NCBI GenBank assembly: GCA_938023075.1
Contig: CALHDG010000047.1
Coordinates: 1-39,486, forward strand
Direction of reading: 5' to 3'
Length of the DNA stretch: 39,486 nt
Source of the DNA: an uncultured Chitinophagales bacterium
GTDB taxonomy: Bacteria; Bacteroidota; Bacteroidia; Chitinophagales; JAHDHT01
Each line of letters opens with the position of its first letter. The stretch's first letter is position 1. The position numbers and the translations under genes were made by a program. Shown here in pieces: positions 34,109 to 39,486 of this stretch. The notes beneath the pieces are model-generated. The model was not told the origin of the DNA, searched no databases, and saw only the letters and a program-made list of their open reading frames with translations.

Positions 34109-34858
34109 ATGAGATTAAACTTAATCATAATCATTAGTTGCGCACTCCTTTGGATGTGTAGTTGCAATTCATCAAAAAATACCAAAACCGCCAAAGAAGA
34201 GGCGGCTTCAGCAGTGGAAAACACGATTGAAAACGCAGATAAAAAGACAGCCGAAGTAAAGAGTGACCTTGTTAAGAAGAAAGAAGAGGCTACAACAAAA
34301 CTGAAAGAAAATACGGAGGAAACCAAAGAAGTACTCCAATCGAAAATAGAAAACACAGAAAGCCAGGAAGTGACTCCATCAAAAATGGAAAAAGCCGATA
34401 GCCAAGAAGTGATCCAATCAAAAAAAGAAATAGCGGAAACAGAAACCAAGTCGAACGCTCCGGTAAAACAGGTAAATGTTAAAAATATCGATACGGGTAA
34501 AACAAAAGCAGCAGCATCTAAAAAGATGCAAGATGAACGAGCATCTTTAGTCGGAAAATATAAATGGTTAAAAAGAGAGTGTTGTGGAAGAATGCGAAAA
34601 GTAACCTTACCAGAAGAAGGACAAGAAAGTTATATGACTTTTACAGAAGATGGAAAAGTGCTATACAGTGGAGCGGCTTTAAAAAATGCAGAAAATTGCA
34701 ACTATACGTTAGATATGAATTTCAGAAGTTTTCCAGATAGACCCATGCTTAAAATGGGCTTTAAAATAGCTGCCTTGCTACATCATAAAGGTGATACCTT
34801 GGTAATTGACAGAGGTTATATTGATTTGGATAAGAATTATTGGTTAAAAGTAGAATAA
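34109..34858 (+). CDS. Lipoprotein with a charged helical stalk
   Basis: A 249-residue protein. The signal ends in ALLWMCSC, so Cys19 is the likely lipidated residue. Residues about 25-145 are Lys/Glu/Ala/Thr-rich and helical, with an internal repeat (ENTESQEVTPSKMEKADSQE, then VIQSKKEIAET). The C-terminal domain (about 150-249) has a Cys pair (KRECCGRMRK) and beta-rich text (ESYMTFTEDGKVLYSG, KGDTLVIDRGYIDLDKNYWL), recalling small lipocalin-like lipoproteins. It is probably a surface or periplasmic lipoprotein with its domain held off the membrane; function unknown. Confidence 0.72.
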   Translation: MRLNLIIIISCALLWMCSCNSSKNTKTAKEEAASAVENTIENADKKTAEVKSDLVKKKEEATTKLKENTEETKEVLQSKIENTESQEVTPSKMEKADSQEVIQSKKEIAETETKSNAPVKQVNVKNIDTGKTKAAASKKMQDERASLVGKYKWLKRECCGRMRKVTLPEEGQESYMTFTEDGKVLYSGAALKNAENCNYTLDMNFRSFPDRPMLKMGFKIAALLHHKGDTLVIDRGYIDLDKNYWLKVE

Positions 34859-34940
34859 TTGCCTTTAATTAATTGTGCAGTTTTATATTTGGAAATATTT
34901 TAAAACTGATATTGGAAATTTATCCTTGGCGTTTGGAAAT

Positions 34941-35094
34941 ACTGCGCTAAAGTGCATTTTATATTATTTATGGTGTTGGTTACAAAAGGAAAAAACTTCA
35001 GCATTCAAAAATCGGTGTTCGATATTCGACATTTTGGCTTGACTATCATATTAATGAATAACAAACATCGATTAACGAATAATGAATTTTGAAT
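34941..35094 (+). repeat. Diverged family A copy directly upstream of glpD
   Basis: It matches the tandem unit in TTCGGTGTTCGATATTCG, ATTAATGAATAAC.AACATCG and ATTAACGAATAATGAAT, with more changes at the left. It ends about 20 bp before the glpD ATG, so the glpD promoter must lie inside or before the repeat. Confidence 0.7.
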
Positions 35095-35114
35095 GATTGT
35101 ATATATATTTTTAT

Positions 35115-36725
35115 ATGAAAAAATTTAGTGTATTAGACCGTGCGGCTTGGTTAGATGAAATAAAAGACACTCACTATGATTTGGTGATTGTTGGAGGAGG
35201 CATTACCGGAGCCGGTATTTTATTAGATGCCACAACCAGAGGTTTAACTTGTTTGCTATTAGAAAAAGGGGATTTTGCCAGTGGTACGAGCAGCCGGTCT
35301 ACTAAGTTAATTCATGGTGGCTTGCGTTATTTAAAACAATTAGAATTTGGCTTGGTACACGAATCCGGTACTGAACGTGCTTTGATCTATAACAATGCTC
35401 CTCACGTGGTGTTACCTGAAGATATGTTGTTACCTATTTACAAAAATGGTTCGCTTGGCGAGTTAACTACTTCCATGGGTTTGCGGGTCTACGATTTTTT
35501 AGCAGGAGTGGATAGCGAAGAAAAGCGCAAAATGCTTAAAGTAGAAAAGGTGAAAAAGATGGAGCCTTTGTTAAAAACGGAAGGCTTAACCGGCGGCGGC
35601 ATTTACAAAGAATATCGAACTGATGATGCCCGTTTGGTTATTGAAATCATAAAAAAAGCAGCACATTACAATTCGAAATCATTAAACTATGCGAGGGTAA
35701 CTAATTTTGTTTATCAAAACGAACAAGTTGCCGGAGTAGAGGTGCACGATGAAATATTGAATGAACAATTTACCGTGAAAGCCCGTTGTGTAATTAATGC
35801 CACCGGACCATGGGTAGATGACTTGCGGATGAAAGACAATGAAAAAGGTGAGCAAAAATTACAATTGACCAAAGGTGTTCATTTGGTGGTTCCATTTGAA
35901 AAATTACCTATTCAACAGTCCATTTATTTTGATGTATCTGATGGTAGAATGATCTTTGCGATTCCGAGAGATCAAATTACGTATATTGGCACTACCGATA
36001 CTTTTTATGAAGGCGCCAAAGAAGAACCCGAAGTTAGTGAGGCTGATATTGATTATTTATTAGCAGCAGTACAAGATATGTTCCCAACTGTTGAATTGAC
36101 TAAAAATGATATTGAATCCACTTGGTCAGGTTTGCGCCCCCTCATTCATAAAGAAGGGAAAGGACCTTCTGAGCTATCGAGAAAAGATGAAATATTTATT
36201 AGCCAAAGTAAGTTGATTTCTATTGCGGGTGGCAAGTTAACCGGTTATCGTAAAATGGCTGAACGGGCTGTTGATGAAGCCATTGAATTATTGAAAGAAC
36301 AGTTTAACTTAACATTTGAACCCTGCATTACGAAACAGATAAAATTGTCTGGCGGAGATTTTAAACATCCTAAAGATATTCATTTATTGAATGCAGACTT
36401 GCAGAAAATTTTTCAACATAAAATTCCGAATAGGCGTATTCATCAATTAGTTTTCCGCTATGGTTCAAATGCCCCAGCAATCTTTAAAAAAATTGAAAAT
36501 GATATTAATGAAGAAAATTTATGGAAAGCCGAATTAGCTTATGCGGTAGATTATGAAATGATTACCAATTTAAGCGATTTTTTTGTGAGAAGAACGGGTA
36601 TGTTTTATTTTGAAAAACCCAAAATTGTAGATTTGCACGCTACAACCAAAGCAACTATTAATGCTCTTTTACCTAAGTTTAAAGGTCATATAAATAAGGA
36701 TGTACTTGATTTTAATAGAGCTTAG
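35115..36725 (+). CDS. glpD: Glycerol-3-phosphate dehydrogenase, FAD-dependent
   Basis: A 536-residue membrane-associated flavoenzyme that oxidises glycerol 3-phosphate to dihydroxyacetone phosphate and passes electrons to the quinone pool. The FAD-binding fold is LVIVGGGITGAGILLDA (Gly27-Gly29, Gly32). SGTSSRSTKLIHGGLRYL is the family signature, and CVINATGPWVDDLR, GTTDTFYEG, GLRPLIHKEG and IAGGKLTGYRKMAE follow. The ATG at 35115 is chosen; a TTG six codons upstream would add MYIYFY. The gene stands alone, and no glpK or glpF is in the window. Confidence 0.93.
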   Translation: MKKFSVLDRAAWLDEIKDTHYDLVIVGGGITGAGILLDATTRGLTCLLLEKGDFASGTSSRSTKLIHGGLRYLKQLEFGLVHESGTERALIYNNAPHVVLPEDMLLPIYKNGSLGELTTSMGLRVYDFLAGVDSEEKRKMLKVEKVKKMEPLLKTEGLTGGGIYKEYRTDDARLVIEIIKKAAHYNSKSLNYARVTNFVYQNEQVAGVEVHDEILNEQFTVKARCVINATGPWVDDLRMKDNEKGEQKLQLTKGVHLVVPFEKLPIQQSIYFDVSDGRMIFAIPRDQITYIGTTDTFYEGAKEEPEVSEADIDYLLAAVQDMFPTVELTKNDIESTWSGLRPLIHKEGKGPSELSRKDEIFISQSKLISIAGGKLTGYRKMAERAVDEAIELLKEQFNLTFEPCITKQIKLSGGDFKHPKDIHLLNADLQKIFQHKIPNRRIHQLVFRYGSNAPAIFKKIENDINEENLWKAELAYAVDYEMITNLSDFFVRRTGMFYFEKPKIVDLHATTKATINALLPKFKGHINKDVLDFNRA

Positions 36726-36827
36726 TTTCAAAAACGAATTGGATGGCTTAATAAGCATGCTATGGTTAAAGTATGTATACCAAGCATATGATGTTCTTGA
36801 TTTAAACAACACATCAATTGCCAATAA

Positions 36828-36998
36828 TTACAGTGCCACAGATTTAAAATAAACCAAGCCAAATTGGTTGTACCAAATATTTATTGACAAGGTATCTTTG
36901 CTACTATTTTTCTTATCAGCGTCTTTCAAATTTAAGTCCTTAAAATATTGCATTTTTGATTCACTTTTCATTTTTTCTATTTTAGTTTTAGCGTTCAT
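36828..36998 (-). CDS. Possible small protein (doubtful)
   Basis: A 56-codon frame (MNAKTKIEKMKSESKMQYF to the stop at 36828), Lys-rich at the start. A TACATTTG box (reverse strand, 37013-37020) lies 14 bp before the ATG, which is the only support. The frame could extend four codons to a GTG at 37010. It has no recognisable domain and sits in a gene-free stretch. Confidence 0.25.
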   Translation of the reverse strand: MNAKTKIEKMKSESKMQYFKDLNLKDADKKNSSKDTLSINIWYNQFGLVYFKSVAL

Positions 36999-37020
36999 TT
37001 CTTTTAACACTACAAATGTA

Positions 37021-37290
37021 GAACGACTATGTAATACTTTTTTCTACAAATTTGGCTGAAAATAACATTAAATATTGATAATTTAATTTTGTAAAAAATT
37101 GATAATTATCTTTTTGTTAAGAAATTAAATGATGAAAAGTTTTTTAAAATTAAAAATTAAAGATTTAGAAACCATATAATTAATTGATTTTTGCTATCAA
37201 ATATTGACAAATTGTTCCAAACAATAAAGTTATTGACATCTTTGTACTGTTTTTTTTGAAGCGAAATTTTGTAACATTATAAAAACTTTG
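37021..37290. other. Gene-free AT-rich interval
   Basis: Very AT-rich, with no open frame, repeat family or clear hairpin recognised. Confidence 0.4.
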
Positions 37291-37371
37291 GGTCCCGCTT
37301 TCCGCTCAAATGCAATTGCTAGGCTTCAAAATCTGCGCGGCAAAATTGCATAACCGCTGCAATCGGGGCTA
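37291..37371 (+). repeat. Variable-stem palindromic element, family B, copy 4
   Basis: The flanks are CCCGCTTTCCGCTCAAAT and ATAACCGCTGCAATCGGGGC. The arms ATGCAATT (37310-37317) and AATTGCAT (37344-37351) pair perfectly and differ from those of the other three copies. Confidence 0.87.
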
Positions 37372-37567
37372 GTTTAAAAACTTCGGTTCTTCGTAGAAAA
37401 ACAAATAAAACACCGGCACTCTAAAACAAGAAAGTATTAACCACTTTCATAAACTTGTCCAAATGTTTGGCATTTTAATGAAATTTAAAAGATTACCACT
37501 GCTCAATACAGCGGTAATCTTTAAACAAAAACTATTTTATCTAAAAATATACATTAGTAATGCGGAG

Positions 37568-37702
37568 AAAATAAATCTACTTTTTATGTCAAAGTCATTT
37601 TTTGATAGACGAGGCGAAAAACGCAGGCTTAGTGGGGCTAAGACGAGGCTTTTCAACGAAGTATATCGAAAAGTGGCAAAGACAGAAATGTAGATTTATT
37701 TT
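37568..37702. repeat. Long-hairpin element, family D, copy 2
   Basis: Perfect 13-bp outer arms are AAAATAAATCTAC (37568-37580) and GTAGATTTATTTT (37690-37702). The centre (CATTTTTTGATAGACGAGGC, AGTGGGGCTAAGACGAGGC, TTTTCAACGAAGTATATCG) matches copy 1 closely. It lies 24 bp from the 3' end of the next gene. Confidence 0.85.
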
Positions 37703-37725
37703 TGTAGCATTACTTAGTTACATCC

Positions 37726-39486
37726 TCAATTAATAATCAGTTTTTCTACAAAATATAAATCTGCAGTAGTAACAGACAGTAGATATATCCCTTTGCCAAA
37801 TTCAGAAATGTTTACCGGTATAAGATTACCCGAATTCTCAATGGTTTTCAATAACTTACCTTCCAAGTTATGCACTTGAATTATGCTTTCATTTGCATCA
37901 TACTCCTTATTGTTTAACTTTATGGTAAAATGACCTCGGTTTGGATTAGGGATAATTTCTATCTCAATAATTATTTTCTTTGGTTGAATGCCTGTGGAAG
38001 ATGAAGAAGATTTATTAGCTAGCCCATTACAATTCCATACACAAGGTGCCCCATCCGGTAAATAAAAATCAATGCAAGAATCCCAATCGCAATAAAAAGT
38101 GCCATTGGTTAAGTACAAATTGCGTGTTCCATCCATTTCAATAATAATAAATGGATTACTCAAACTAATTGTTGCTCCGTTACAGTTGTTGGGGTCAACA
38201 ATGGTTTCTAAAAAAGGGTAGTTGTTAAATATCGTTCGGTCTTGATCGCACGATGGCTCATCATCAAAAACTTCTCGTATACAAATTACATCAACTGCTT
38301 TATCAGAATTGGAGCAAGGTGTATCTTCTCGTAGTGTATAAGTAAACTCAACAGTTGCTTCATCAGGATAATCAAAAAATACACCTTCGGTGTTGTAAGG
38401 GTCAACAATAGTTCCATCATTAAGCCGGATGAAATAATATTCATCGCCATCATTTACACATACTTCGTAAAAAACAGTGCCTTTCGCAGCATAATCACAA
38501 ACAGTAGGATTTGGTACACCGCTTTCATTAATGCAAACAATAGTCACTGCTTTTTCAGCATTAGAACAGGGCGAATCTCCTCTATTGATATAGGCAAATT
38601 TTACGCTTGCCCCATCCAAATAATTGAAATTTACCCAATCGGCATTATAAGGATCGATCACACGACCGTCCGGTAAACGGATGAAATAATAAATTTGTCC
38701 ATTATCACATGCTTCATAGAAAACGGTTCCTGAATTTTCTTCACAATCAATTTCACTAATACAAACTATAGTTACGGCTTTGTCTGCAATAGAACAAGGC
38801 GAATCTCCTCTTTCAATATACCCAAATTCTACAACTGCACCGTTCGGGTAACTAAAGTTGACTCCTTCGGCATTATATGGATCGATAATAGTGCCATCGG
38901 ATAATTGTATAAAATAATAGTTCCGCCCATCATCGCAAAGTTCGTGGAAAACCTTGCCGGTGAAAGAATTGAAATAGGTACAACTCCCATCGCTTTGGTT
39001 AGCATTGGCATTGTAGTTACATGCAGTTTCATCAATGCAGCCGGTTATAACCTCACCATCTCCGCAAGAACATTCATTTATTTTATCTTGATCTGTAAGA
39101 CTATAAGATGATAAGCAATTGGTACACATTTCATATCCTGTATAGTAATATAGGGTAGCTGAATTAGGCGAAATTACTTCAACAAAAGTATTTTGATAAA
39201 ATTGAGAATAATATTCTTTGATTTTTACTCGGCTACAATTGTTTAAATCTATAATGTCACTTAGCCAAGCGTAAGTATTAAAAATGCCTTCATTTTCATT
39301 GCAGATATCTGTTTGATTTGGTGGAGGTATTGGATCGCACATAGAATTATCTGGACAATTAACAGTTGGGTCATAATTTGGAGCTGCCGGATTAGCACAA
39401 CCAATATTAGTTGGTTCAATTATTGCACATTCACAATCTTCATTGAGCATTTGAACGCCACCATCAAAGCAAGGGTCGGTATTGCA
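37726..39486 (-). CDS. Secreted Cys-rich protein with a triplicated module and T9SS tail, 5'-truncated by window edge
   Basis: The frame is open to the window edge, with 586 residues visible (codons CNTDPCFDGGVQ precede the first internal Met at 39450). The visible part begins with Cys-rich text (GCANPAAPNYDP) and a GCIDETACNY...SDGSC repeat. Three copies of a module of about 67 residues follow (DNA 38758-38958, 38530-38730, 38278-38481), each with a 'C...YYFI.L.DGTIIDPYN..GV.F.YP' core and ending 'SPCS.A.KAVTIVCI'. A last Cys-rich region precedes the T9SS tail (IIPNPNRGHFTIKLN, VHNLEGKLL, FGKGIYLLSVTTADLYF). It is probably a cell-surface protein; no enzymatic motif is seen. Confidence 0.83.
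   Translation of the reverse strand, partial: CNTDPCFDGGVQMLNEDCECAIIEPTNIGCANPAAPNYDPTVNCPDNSMCDPIPPPNQTDICNENEGIFNTYAWLSDIIDLNNCSRVKIKEYYSQFYQNTFVEVISPNSATLYYYTGYEMCTNCLSSYSLTDQDKINECSCGDGEVITGCIDETACNYNANANQSDGSCTYFNSFTGKVFHELCDDGRNYYFIQLSDGTIIDPYNAEGVNFSYPNGAVVEFGYIERGDSPCSIADKAVTIVCISEIDCEENSGTVFYEACDNGQIYYFIRLPDGRVIDPYNADWVNFNYLDGASVKFAYINRGDSPCSNAEKAVTIVCINESGVPNPTVCDYAAKGTVFYEVCVNDGDEYYFIRLNDGTIVDPYNTEGVFFDYPDEATVEFTYTLREDTPCSNSDKAVDVICIREVFDDEPSCDQDRTIFNNYPFLETIVDPNNCNGATISLSNPFIIIEMDGTRNLYLTNGTFYCDWDSCIDFYLPDGAPCVWNCNGLANKSSSSSTGIQPKKIIIEIEIIPNPNRGHFTIKLNNKEYDANESIIQVHNLEGKLLKTIENSGNLIPVNISEFGKGIYLLSVTTADLYFVEKLIIN

Overview
The window looks like a piece of a low-GC Bacteroidota chromosome, most likely from the Saprospiria/Chitinophagia side. 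Three proteins carry type IX secretion (T9SS) sorting tails. Two of them have the Cys-rich 'GCTD..ACNY..DDGSC' repeats common in that group. A secreted M4 protease carries LRR, dockerin-like and SprB-like modules. Promoters, where visible, are of the Bacteroidota TTG-N19-TAnnTTTG type. No tRNA, rRNA, CRISPR array or intact transposase was seen. Family assignments come from reading translated sequence and motifs; no database search was possible.

Layout. 1-4347 (-): gltB, running off the left edge. 5385-9256 (-): a large secreted M4 metalloprotease broken by a 1-nt frameshift. 9569-14052 (+): two related-looking helical-repeat proteins on either side of the Na+/H+ antiporter gene nhaD. 14071-18923 (+): recR, a GT2 glycosyltransferase fused to a degenerate sugar-phosphate-transferase-like half, a protoporphyrinogen oxidase gene without a normal start codon, and a ferritin-like diiron protein. 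18924-20049: a 1.1 kb island of repeats. 20050-24404: exonuclease, TPMT-like methyltransferase, coiled-coil membrane protein, zinc-ribbon protein and GH3-family enzyme. 25149-27708 (-): pgsA, paaE-like reductase and a DinB-like protein, with a decayed gene just upstream of the DinB gene. 28139-32988 (-): a lipoprotein, an Omp28-like T9SS protein, a meta-cleavage decarboxylase/hydratase pair and a Cys-rich T9SS protein. 33353-36725 (+): pdxH, a lipoprotein and glpD. 37726-39486 (-): a T9SS protein with a triplicated module, running off the right edge.

The genes are mostly housekeeping and secretion. The unusual content is between them. Almost every long intergenic gap holds short palindromic or tandem repeats, which fall into at least five families. 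In two families (four copies at 12604, 19749, 24874 and 37291; two copies at 29848 and 37568) the core or flanks are conserved while the stem sequences differ from copy to copy and still pair. This is covariation, as expected for elements kept or moved as folded RNA or single-stranded DNA. A third type is a 227-bp MITE-like element with perfect 20-bp terminal inverted repeats; it and a truncated relative flank pgsA. A fourth is a 228-bp unit present three times in tandem and as fragments elsewhere. These elements are the best candidates for an undescribed system. Other points to check are the possible ATC start codons, the broken protease and the triplicated module.
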